From Polytrichum commune (Eukaryota > Streptophyta > Polytrichopsida > Polytrichales > Polytrichaceae): DNA of 64,000 nt. The translations under genes and the position numbers were made by a program. The notes beneath the pieces are model-generated. The model had not been told where the DNA came from. It saw nothing but the letters and a program-made list of their open reading frames with translations, and searched no databases. The stretch covers positions 55,009,554 through 55,073,553 of the forward strand of contig OX485803.1 of the NCBI GenBank assembly GCA_950295325.1. The letters are read 5' to 3'. Each line of letters begins with the position of its first letter. Positions within the stretch are counted from its first letter, which is position 1. Positions 1 through 9,062 of this stretch are shown piece by piece.

Positions 1-639
1 GGTGAGATAGTATCATTGTGCATTCCCTTGCACTCTTACACACTTCATTTCATTCATGTGATCATAGACAACATGGATCGTTGTTGTTTAATTTCTAATT
101 AAACAACTCTTTGCAGCTTGATGTCAATGTAATTGTTGGTTTTCAAATATGACATTTTTTTATCTCGGGTAGACAACACCGAAAATCTTTGGAAACTTGT
201 TTTGAGAGTTCTTGAGCACATTGGTATTCATTGGGAATTGTTAGCCCTTCTTCCATACAATCTGTATTGTGTAAACTTGTTGCATATGTTTTAAATCTCA
301 TATTTCTTTTGTTTTTGTATTCCCCCCCTAAATATTTATTGTTTAATGTTTTCTCCACTCACTAGCTATACAGAACTCTTTTAACCGCACTTGCAATGTC
401 ACCGATACTAAATGTGATCATGTAACATTATTTGTCATTCCTTGTGAAAGTTATTGGACATTATACATTTACTGAGTTGCAAATGCTAACACTTACTAGG
501 TGATTTTCTGTTGGATTTCAATCGTCCATAACAATGTTTCGTCACATATATGTTATGTTGCAAATTGTATCATATTTTGTTCAAATAGTGGGCGGAAATT
601 TCATATAAATTGCATTCATTCAATCAATGTTTATGAACT

Positions 640-960
640 TATTAACAGAAGGTGTCAATAAAAATTGTATTCAAATTGGTGTCATGAGCAATTAGTTTCA
701 TATCCTTACGGACACTAAATTTGTACGTAGTTGAAATTTAATGTTTGAGTTCACAGTTAATGTTACTTACTTTCATGGGGTTGGTGAAATTTAGGGTATG
801 CGTTCGTATTTAGTGTCTCTAACACTAAATGGAAATTTTGACAATGCATAATAAAGACAAAGGAAATCCTAACACTAATAGTACTTTCAATTGACATTCA
901 GTGTTTTGGACAACTATTTTTACCAACAACAATAAACCCATTAAGACCAACAAAATTCAC
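640..960 (-). repeat. Dispersed repeat family B, copy 1
   Basis: The reverse complement of this stretch aligns with about 36980-37210: both have an ACTAAATACGAA(C/T)GCATAC core, then a CCCATGAAAGTAAGTAACATTAA-type block, then a TCAAACA(C/T)TAAAT block and a GGATATGAAA block. ATTTAGTGT/ACACTAAAT motifs are repeated in both orientations within it. It is probably a non-autonomous DNA element or its remnant; ends and target duplications are not resolved. Confidence 0.6.
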
Positions 961-1724
961 AATACAATCTCCCCTATATAAATGTTACATCCTCCGAACA
1001 TCTCAATGAACCTTTGTTAGTAAGTTTTGAACTCCCGAGGAAGAAATAAATGCACTGCGCAACTTGGAACAGTAACACACACTATTGGAAAATCAAAGCA
1101 ATGTACACTAACTTCACTAAACTAAATAATAAATATGATATCATCTAGTGGCATAGATAAGCGTAGCTGAAACAACAACCTGAAGGAAGAGGTGTTTTAT
1201 TCCATTTGTGAGCACCCTCACATCGATACGTGCAATTAGGGTGCCGCACATCAACCTGTTGACATTACACACGGCTTTGCATACCTGGGAACACAATAAA
1301 CCAAAAAACACATCAATTTTGTGGTGAGTGTGGTTGCTTTATGGATGACTGAAATATGGTCTTGGACGATTGGATTCGACTACTTCTATTTTGCATTCGC
1401 AAAGGCAACATTGTATCGCATACCGGTGGAGACCAATTTGGAAGGCATTTTTGAAAAACAATTGATTAAGAGGAAAGTCAGGTTGAAAACAAATCGCTGC
1501 ATTATATCCTTACAGGTGGTTGAAACTTGTGTTTCATCTCGGGTTTCACGACTGCTGTTTTGAATCCACTAAGCCTACATTGAGTTTTACAGTCACTTCT
1601 TGAGAGAGAGATAAACTTGAAGAGACATTTAATCTTCACATTAACCTCTTACGATGTATGCATCTTAAGTCCAAATTTGATATTTTAAAAGTATTTCTAT
1701 ACTATTGATAGGCCAATGGTTCAT

Positions 1725-2135
1725 AATGTCTTATGTATAACAATGTCACCTCATGATATTTGGTGTTCAAATTCGCTTACAAATATCTTCATTTGAGTAT
1801 GTTTAATAGTATTAAAAAGTGTTATATGCTTATGATACCCAATGGTCTTCAAGTTCATTAAAGTGTACACAAATGACACTTGGCTTTAGTATGCTCGGGA
1901 ATAGCTCTCCCTTGCATACTCAAACCCAAAACTATCATCTCAATGTATCCTAATGTTCTACGTTAAATGCCATTATGTAAATAGATTTTTGCTTCAAAAA
2001 CTTTAATTGCTGACGTAGAGTACCATATTGATAGTTGGCGGACAAACATGACACTTTGAAACCTATAGGCATCTAGTGTGGAGGCCCTTTCACAAATAAT
2101 GCACATGACATACTAAATACCACAATGGGTGCACA
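1725..2135 (+). repeat. Dispersed repeat family A, copy 1
   Basis: This stretch aligns collinearly with 19935-20470. Shared blocks are 'AATGGTCT-CAAGTTCA', 'AAAGTGTACACAAATGACACTT', 'TAGTATGCTC', 'CTTGCATAC' and a right end of 'CATGACACTTTGA(A/G)ACCT', 'AGGCCCTTT-CA' and 'AAATAATG-ACATGACA'. It lacks the left-end palindrome block of the other copies. A third, inverted copy lies at about 44040-44560. Confidence 0.65.
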
Positions 2136-2623
2136 TATGAGCTCTCCCATTCCACGGTTTGAAGAATCAACACGGTCTTTCATTTCAAAAATTCAAAACA
2201 AGTGTTGATGTGATCAAATGCTCAATCAAAGTTTGGCGTTGGGTTATTTTCAATAAAATTGGATTGTTCCATTTGAGTGCCTCATTTCTACCATATCCTC
2301 ATCACCATTTAATTCTAGCGGATCGGGACCCCCACCAACCACTCCACTCCATGCAGAATTGCCCGCTTGCATTTGCAGCCACGATGCGACACCACCAGAC
2401 ATCAAATGGAAATCGGCCCCTACAACAAGAAGAGATGACGAACAACATCAACAAGACAGGGATTACCAAAACCATCAAGGCAAAAAAAAAAAACATTGAA
2501 CCTCAACATTTGATCTCCAACAAAATTTGCATTAAAACCTCCACAACGTAAAGGGTGCAAGCGAATAGCACTTTGCATATCATAGATTCTTTGTTTTCAT
2601 TGAATTTGTTAGCTGCTCTGAGA

Positions 2624-4612
2624 TTAGGGGCCAAAATTCGGCCAATTAATCCGTGGAATCCGTTTCCTGCACCGAGAATGGCAAGAGCTAAAAAATGGCA
2701 CCGAGAATGGCAAGAGCTCAAAAAAGAAGGAAGGCGACTGAATTTCCCGAGATGGCAGCGGGATCTCCACGCCGGGGGGCCTGCCAGGCTGTGGCGCGAA
2801 GGAGAGCGGCCTGCAAGTGGCAGGCGGTGCCAGCAGAGTGGAGCTGCGAGGGTTGGGCGCCAAAAAAATCCGGAAACATGAAAAATACTTGAAGAAATCA
2901 CCTGCTACGTCTCGGCTGTCTGCGCTCCAGTTTCGCCGCCCAGCTGCAACGGCCGGTAGCTGCCCACGCTCTCTGCCTCCTTCAGCGCTCTCTGCTTGCA
3001 TCCACAGGTTGACCTCCTCCTCCCTCCCATCTCCCCCATCCCATTCTCTGCCCTGCACTTCGGGATCCCACTCTCCCCCCGCTCTCCCACCATCGGAGCT
3101 CTCCTCCGCTGCTCTCCGACCTCCTCCTCCTCCAGCTCTTCTCCCGACTTCTGCCTCTTGAAATCCTCCTCCTTCACCTCGCCTCCCTCCTTCCGCACCT
3201 CGGCTGCCTCCTCCTCCTGCTCGCCTCGCTCCTTCTGCTCCCTGGCTGCCTCCAGCTCGCCACCCTCCTTCTGCTCCTCCAGCGCGCCTCCCTCCTTGTG
3301 CTCCTTCGCTCCCACCTCCTCCAGCTCGCCTCCCTCCCTCTGCTTCTTCGCTTTCTCCTCCTGCAGCTCGCCTCCCTTCATCTTCCCCCTGCCGCAGTCC
3401 TCCGCCACCTGCCCGCCCTCCTTCTCCCCCTCCGCTTCCTTCACCGCCCCCTTCGCCGAAGCTGTCGGCGCCTATCTCCCTCGCTGTCGCCATCCCACCT
3501 GCGGCAGATCTTCCTCCGCCGGCAGCAGCAGCAGGCCCAGGTGCAGACACTCCTCCGCCGGCAGCAGCAGCAGCAGCAGCACGCTCAGGTGCAGATCTCC
3601 CTCTCCCTCCAGACAGGCGGCCTCCCACAGGGCCCTCCCCCGGCGCACCAGAAGCCCCCGCCGCGCCTGCAGACAGGCCTCCCCCCGACATCGAAGTCCC
3701 TGGCCGAGATCGAACAGGACTGTATTCTTGCCCCTGATCGAACTCTGCAGCGGCGACAACACTTGCTTCCTGTGCCTGCTGTCTGCACTGCTCTTCAGAC
3801 AGCCTTCTCCTTAATTTTTTTAGCTCCTCCCCCCTCCTAAGCCTCAAATATTCGCGTGCATCCTCCCCTGCACTATCTTCTAATGGCATGGTCATCAACA
3901 GCAACATATTCTGGTCTTCCATAAGAGAAACTTTTTTCATTTGAACAGCTGCCATGCTCCTTGTTGCCTCAGCTTGAGCATACAATGCGCCGTCTCTCGA
4001 TTTTTGTTGTATGTTGTCTTGCTTGGCTGCTTTCACTCCCCCAGGCCGCTCATTGTACACAGATTGAGACCTTGCAGCACCCTCCGAAATGCCTGGATCT
4101 TGTGTGTTGCTTCCCTCGCACTCATCAGCAGATCGTTTCTTACCCATAGGCGACTGCGTCCATCCGTCCGCCCAGCAGGGACAATCTTTAAGTAACAACC
4201 AACAATGTTCAAATAAAAAATCTGTATTTTTGGGACTTTTTTGCCTATACAACTCCTTTGCATCTCTCAATGTATCTGCAGCACTGCTGCCACTCTTGTG
4301 CAAAAGCTGGATCTGATTGTAAATGCCACAGAACTTTGACACATTGTGTTTTATCAAACCCCACTTCGTCTCTAGACTTCGCAAGGGCCGCACTCCATCC
4401 GGCCGGTTTTCATTGTAGTGTTCAGTAATCCTCTCCCAAAACACACCTGCCTTTTGTTGATTCCCCACTACACAATCTTGCGAAACCAACATCACACTCT
4501 TGCATAATTGCTCTTCTTCCACCCTAATAAAATTCTTCCCTTTGCAACCAACTTTTGCTGGCCCCCCTTCCGGTGACCCCAAAGCAACACCTCGTTCCCT
4601 GCGACCAGCCAT
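2624..4612 (-). CDS. Myb/SANT-like (trihelix) protein, PIF/Harbinger-ORF1 type, with low-complexity tail
   Basis: A single open frame gives 662 residues from the ATG at 4612. Residues 30-148 match the plant Myb/SANT-like family often mis-named 'glutathione S-transferase T3-like': EEEQLCKS, VGNQQKAGVFWERI, a NENRPDGVRPLRSL stretch, ETKW and VSKFCGIYNQ, followed by a second tryptophan-rich patch ending CPCW. The usual tryptophan after LCKS is a valine here. A short 'ERPGGVKAAKQD' motif and a charged helix follow (to about 320). From about residue 325 the protein is Gly/Ala/Glu/Arg low complexity, so the C-terminal third may be non-coding, spliced, or simply unconstrained. Known relatives are the DNA-binding partners of PIF/Harbinger transposases or proteins derived from them; no transposase gene is in the window. 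Role inferred: DNA binding in the nucleus. The BBE-like gene starts about 1 kb away on the other strand. Confidence 0.65.
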   Translation of the reverse strand: MAGRRERGVALGSPEGGPAKVGCKGKNFIRVEEEQLCKSVMLVSQDCVVGNQQKAGVFWERITEHYNENRPDGVRPLRSLETKWGLIKHNVSKFCGIYNQIQLLHKSGSSAADTLRDAKELYRQKSPKNTDFLFEHCWLLLKDCPCWADGWTQSPMGKKRSADECEGSNTQDPGISEGAARSQSVYNERPGGVKAAKQDNIQQKSRDGALYAQAEATRSMAAVQMKKVSLMEDQNMLLLMTMPLEDSAGEDAREYLRLRRGEELKKLRRRLSEEQCRQQAQEASVVAAAEFDQGQEYSPVRSRPGTSMSGGGLSAGAAGASGAPGEGPVGGRLSGGRGRSAPERAAAAAAAGGGVSAPGPAAAAGGGRSAAGGMATAREIGADSFGEGGGEGSGGGEGGRAGGGGLRQGEDEGRRAAGGESEEAEGGRRAGGGGSEGAQGGRRAGGAEGGWRAGGSQGAEGARRAGGGGSRGAEGGRRGEGGGFQEAEVGRRAGGGGGRRAAEESSDGGRAGGEWDPEVQGREWDGGDGREEEVNLWMQAESAEGGRERGQLPAVAAGRRNWSADSRDVAGDFFKYFSCFRIFLAPNPRSSTLLAPPATCRPLSFAPQPGRPPGVEIPLPSREIQSPSFFFELLPFSVPFFSSCHSRCRKRIPRINWPNFGP
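2670..2724. repeat. Two-copy 27-bp tandem repeat
   Basis: The string GCACCGAGAATGGCAAGAGCT occurs twice in a row (about 2671 and 2698), followed each time by an A run. It lies in the extreme C-terminal part of the Myb-like open frame; the unit length is a multiple of three, so it does not shift the frame. Confidence 0.75.
2990..3470. repeat. Strand-asymmetric pyrimidine-rich low-complexity tract
   Basis: For about 480 bases the + strand is almost all C and T (TCC, CTC and CCTCC runs), so the - strand is polypurine. It underlies the Glu/Gly/Arg-rich tail of the Myb-like frame and leaves long stop-free frames in every phase and on both strands. Confidence 0.7.
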
Positions 4613-5658
4613 TAACAAAACCTTCAACACTGTCAGACTGCAAAAGTCAGGCTTTGGAGGGTCAAAAATTTGCACACCAAGTTGCCGTCCAAGGCAGCTT
4701 GGATGGCGTGACCGGCAGTGGGTTTAGGGTTGCCGTGAGGGCGGTGGCGGATGTACCGGGACCCACCCCGGCCACCTCCCGTTGGCGTGACCGTTGGAGT
4801 GAACGGTGGCGATGCTCTAAAGCCAGCTCTACCTATCTGCCCCGTTCGTCACTGTACTGCTTCGAGGATTGTGCCGGAAGCTTCATAGGAAATGTGAGCA
4901 AGTGCGTTTGGCCTCGTCGACTCTCATCAGTAAAGTCGGCAAGTATATAATATGTGAACCGATCATTGAAACATTGCATCGCCTAATCGGTGCTTGCTTG
5001 CTGCGAATTTAATCATTCTTGGCTGATCTGGTTTTCTTCATGTTGCGATCTTCATTGGTTGCAGCTATCTGGAGGTATGATCATGCTATTCGATGTGGAT
5101 GATGATTCATATGTCATCGATCTGTAGAACTAGCCTGACAAGTCGTGAAACTTGCGAATACTTTCAGGCCTGCCTGCGTCCACAATTCCAATGTAGTGAC
5201 ACATGATTAATTACTTCCCTTTTGCTGTGTAGTGGCTTAATGACGTAGTACTGTGTCTCGCTCAATTAACTCAACATCGTCCTGCGACCGGCTTGTTGTC
5301 GAAGCTCTTGAATCCAATGATATGAGACTATGACTCCAATCTGCAATGTCCTTGGACCTATAATCCCCTCAGGTTCCATCCTGAAATCACATTGGATTAA
5401 GTTTGGTGCCTCCGAATCCACTCACGATGTGCTCTTACAGATCCAGTTCTTCAAGACGATAGACTTCTTTCTCAAAGTTCGTCACCCTCTGGATGTACGT
5501 TCCATCAATCGGATGACGGTGAGTGGATACTGCAGATAACAATATCAGAGCGTTTCAGACGGGTACCGGCTCAGTGGTTTTATTTACTTACCCCGCATGC
5601 AGTTGGCCGTCATTACGCTTCAAAAGCAGGCTGCAATTTGCTGGATCGATTTCAAACA
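4613..5658. promoter_or_regulatory. Divergent spacer between Myb-like and BBE-like genes
   Basis: No coding region is seen. A TATA-like string (AGTATATAATATG) lies at about 4940, some 720 bp before the BBE-like start, so either the 5' UTR is long or spliced or this is not the active TATA box. The GC-rich part next to the Myb-like start (4690-4830) ends in a string whose reverse complement reads TTTAGAGCATCGCCACC. It resembles the 'agagcatctcca' found at ends of many plant Harbinger-type MITEs, but I found no partner end. Confidence 0.35.
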
Positions 5659-7762
5659 ATGCTTGTTGGAGCAAGAATGTCCGGAGTTAAGAGCTTCGTG
5701 GTTTTCATGTTGGCCATATCTATGTCGATATGGCCGGGTGCCAGTGGCAACCAAAACATCAGCTGTCGCTGCTTGAATTCGGAAGCTTGCTGGCCAACTG
5801 CCGAAAAATGGGATGCATTCAATATGACTATCGGCGGTAGACTAATTGCTCCAAAACCCACAGGTAAGTACTGCTCTCAGCAGCGATCGAGTCTTGTGTG
5901 CTCGCCTCGCTTCAAGTTCACTCAATTAAGTTGTACAATCTGACCACATAATCGACGATTCTGAACTGTGAACTCTAATGCGAAACCGAAACCAAAATCT
6001 GCAAGTTTCGTTTACATTTCTCCTCGTGATGCATGGTCGAATTGCAAGAATTATCACGTAATAATCATCGCAGCTTACAACTTCTGCACTTAGGATTAGA
6101 TGCACTGTCTTCGCAGAGAGATTTGATGTCAAGTGTCTAGATGACATGATGTTTCTGTGAACTAATTCCTGCAGGATACCCTTGCCACAATCCACATTTC
6201 GATGCGACAAAGTGCCTTACCATTCACATGAACTCTACCAATCCCTTCTGGCGAGCAGCCAATCCCGGGAGTATGCAAGAAGACAACTGGGAAGACAAAG
6301 GCACGCAACGGTGTGCATTCGAGGCGCCCCGGAGTGCGCCCTGCCGCCAAGGCCAAGTATCCATCCTCGGTGTGCAAGTGGAGAGTGTCCAAGATGTGCA
6401 GAAGGCAGTCAAGTTCGCATCGGATCACAACCTCCGGATCGCAGTGAAGAGCAGCGGGCACGATTACTCTGGCCGAAGTGCAGCGACAGGCTCCTTCCTC
6501 ATCTGGATGCACAAGATGAAGAATTACAATCCTAACAACATAAGCATCGATTACACATTCACCGCAACTGACAAGAATTGTAAGAAATTTTCCACCCCTG
6601 CGGTGACAGTCACAGGAGGGGTACAATGGTGGGAAGTCTATGATGCCCTCAAGCCAACCGGGTACATCGCTCTAGGAGGCATGTGCCGAACCGTCTGCGC
6701 AAGCGGCGGGTACTTCCAAGGGGGTGGCCATGGTGTGCTTGGCCCATCCTTCGGCCTGGCTGTAGACAACATCCTGCAAATCGAAGTTGTCACCGCAGAC
6801 GGGAAATTCCACATCACAAACGCATGTAAGGAGCCTGACCTATTCTTCGCCCTCCGGGGGGGCGGGGGGGCACCTTCGGTATAGTCACTTCTGTCACTTA
6901 CAAACTACACAGAAACCCTGACAACTTCGCCCGCACCTTTGTCACCATCTCTCCACCAAACGGAACAATCTGGACTCGGGAGACACAAGAGTCTGTGTTG
7001 GCCATCTGGGCCAAAGGCATGGTTGCAATGGACGCTGCAAAGTGGGGTGGGTATTGGTTTTTTCAGGAAACTGGATTCGCAGGGTTCTTTTTGGTGCCTG
7101 ATACTGTGGAAAGTGCAAACCTTACCATAACCCCAGTAGTGGAAGAGCTTTCGAAGATTGAGCAGGTGACACCTGCTGTTTTTACATTCAAAGTTGCAAC
7201 ATACCAGGATTGGCAGGACGTTATCTACTCGACTTCGACACCCAGCCCAGATGCTACGGGGGGACGCAAACTTTTGGGGTCACGAATTATCCCTTACTCG
7301 GCCCTGGAGGATCCCAGTAGTCTTGCAAGAAGCATTGTTGATGCCATGGTTGAATCTGGTGTAAAAGTCTTGCTTGGCAACCAAGTGTTTGGACCCGGTG
7401 TCCGCAAGGCTGACCCACACGGCCTCACGGCTGTCACCCCTGCGTGGCGAACAGGCGTCGTGCATGTGGTAGCAACCTCGGCATGGTCGTGGAATACCAC
7501 GGAAGCTGAGGAGGATTCTGCAAGGCAATCTATACTCGCCTTCACCAAATTGCTGCAGAGATCGTATCCTGATTCCGGTGCTTACTTCAACGAAGCCAGC
7601 ATCGATGAGCCGGGGTGGAAGCAATCCTTTTGGGGCAAGTCCAACTATGCTAAGTTGCTAGCCATCAAGATGCGAGTCGATCCGTTAGGTCTCTTTACGT
7701 GCCGGAAATGTGTTGGCAGTGAGCTGTGGAGAAACAGTGGCACGTGCCGAGCTTCGCAATAG
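5659..7762 (+). CDS. Secreted berberine-bridge-enzyme-like FAD oxidase (frameshifted in this sequence)
   Basis: Two exons: 5659-5863 and 6175-7762, with a clean GTAAGTA...TTCCTGCAG intron (phase 1). The start is the first in-frame ATG, giving a signal peptide ending near GASG. A Cys-rich N-terminus (CRC..., ACWP) is followed by the FAD-binding PCMH domain. SSGHDYSGRS holds the His that carries FAD in this family, and GGMCRTV aligns with the second (Cys) attachment site, so bicovalent FAD is plausible. GGYFQGGGHG follows, and the C-terminus has the BBE motif region (NYAKLLAIKMRVDPLGLFTC, then CVGSELW). Relatives oxidise sugars, alkaloids or other alcohols outside the cell. At 6856-6870 the G run is one base short for the expected RGGGGGTFGIV, so the frame breaks; with one more base the coding sequence would be 598 codons including stop. 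It is either a sequence error or a recently broken gene. The protein looks more like fungal FAD-linked oxidases than seed-plant BBEs. Confidence 0.85.
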
Positions 7763-7965
7763 AAAGGTCGATCCATGGTTTCTGTGACCCGCTGCGAGGA
7801 TACTGAGGAGGAGATCTACACAACGGCAATCTTAGAGGTGTTTGCTTAACACGACTTTTCCTTGTCAATAAGAAGCCATCCAGGATATATAAATAAGTCC
7901 TTGATTGAAAAACTGTTTTGGTAAAGCAACGACTTGCAAATTGTGTAGTATAATAGTACAGATCT

Positions 7966-8320
7966 GATTCCGGTGCTTACTTCAATGAAGCTAGTATCGG
8001 TGAGTCGGGGCGGGAGCTATCAAGATGAGCTTAATACGAGTCGATCCATTCGACCTCTGTTCATGCCGGAATTTGTGTTGGCAGTGGAGCTGTGGAGAAT
8101 CAGTATCACCTGCCGAATGTCGTATTGGAGACAGATGTCCATGTCTATGCGATTCGCTGAATGGAAAATGAGGACCTACACAATGATAATCTCGGGTGTT
8201 TGATCCGACTTCTCCTTGTCAATAAAAAGCCATGATATGTATGCTTATATCGCTTTTCGAAAGACAAGCTGGTTTGGTAAAGCAAGGCCTTTCTAATAAT
8301 GTAGGGAGAACAGTAGAGAC
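7966..8320 (+). pseudogene. Decayed tandem copy of the 3' end of the BBE-like gene
   Basis: This stretch repeats 7571-7965 at an offset of 395 bp. It restarts with CTGATTCCGGTGCTTACTTCAA, continues through the coding end (GAGTCGATCC, TGTTGGCAGTG, GAGCTGTGGAGAA), and then through the 3' UTR (TGTCAATAA(G/A)AAGCCAT and TTTGGTAAAGCAA). About 45 bp of coding sequence are missing and many substitutions are present, so it cannot encode the domain. It arose by tandem duplication of the last ~400 bp of the gene. Confidence 0.85.
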
Positions 8321-9062
8321 TGTCTCAATGAGCGGAGAGCCAGCCCAGTTCTCAATGTTTTGCAAATCATTTTAAAACTGGGCACAAGACCATCAACAAT
8401 GTACAGCACGGAGAAAGGGTTAAGAATGTATAGCACCGAAACTGTCAATTTTGCATGGGCTATTTGTTGATCGAGACAATCTCTTCTGAGTCTGTCTACC
8501 ATCACCCTGAAGCCATTTTTTAGACCCTCAAGAAGTGGAGGTGATGCCATCCTCTGCCATACAATAAAACTGAGGTCAGTACTGATAAAAACCTCATGCG
8601 TCAACCAAGTTCAAGCTTACCATCAGTTGCAACAAGGACTTGTACCGTCCAAATCCTATGGGTACATATATACATATCAAGAAAAGAACGTAGTGAACAA
8701 CATTCATTTTCCAACTATATCCATTGAGTCTATGTAAGAGACAAACTTGGGCTCTCCATGCGCAGGTTGAATATTATACTGAACGTCAGCATCCTATAAG
8801 ACACAATACATGAACAACGTAAAGAAGTAGATTTACAACCAACCTGCAAGTGCTTTGATTGAATGAAGGCGCGCAATTATCAACTCCCTTTGGTCCATAC
8901 AAACTTGGGAAGATTGGTCCAATATCCTGCAGAGTGTGACTCTTGCTCTCAACAAAACCGATGTCATATGTTACTCCCGATCAGGTTTGTGCTTTGGAGG
9001 TTAAATGAGCTGATAACTTTGTATGACAAGAAATGTGCCCAGTTTGCAATAGAAAAAGCATA
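8321..9062. other. Spacer between convergent BBE-like and ISE2-like genes
   Basis: No coding region is supported. The part next to 9062 must contain the 3' UTR and poly(A) site of the minus-strand helicase gene. A 103-codon minus-strand open frame at 8293-8604 starts with a non-ATG codon and has no recognisable motif. Confidence 0.5.

Larger units (their letters stand above)
1..2623. other. Repeat-rich intergenic region, no gene seen
   Basis: This AT-rich stretch has only short open frames with no recognisable domain. It holds one copy of dispersed family B (about 640-960) and one of family A (about 1725-2135), listed separately. The many short motifs of the type ACTAAAT/ATTTAGTGT belong to those families. 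From about 2560 the base composition turns GC-rich at the 3' end of the neighbouring Myb-like gene. Confidence 0.6.

Noticed and set aside
2996-3840. Long plus-strand open frames (272 and 180 codons) opposite the Myb-like gene
   Set aside because: They are Ser/Pro/Leu low-complexity products of the pyrimidine-rich strand and have no domain; the minus frame carries the recognisable domain.
8293-8604. 103-codon minus-strand frame in the ISE2 3' flank
   Set aside because: Non-ATG start, no domain, and it lies within sequence duplicated from the BBE-like 3' end; likely chance.
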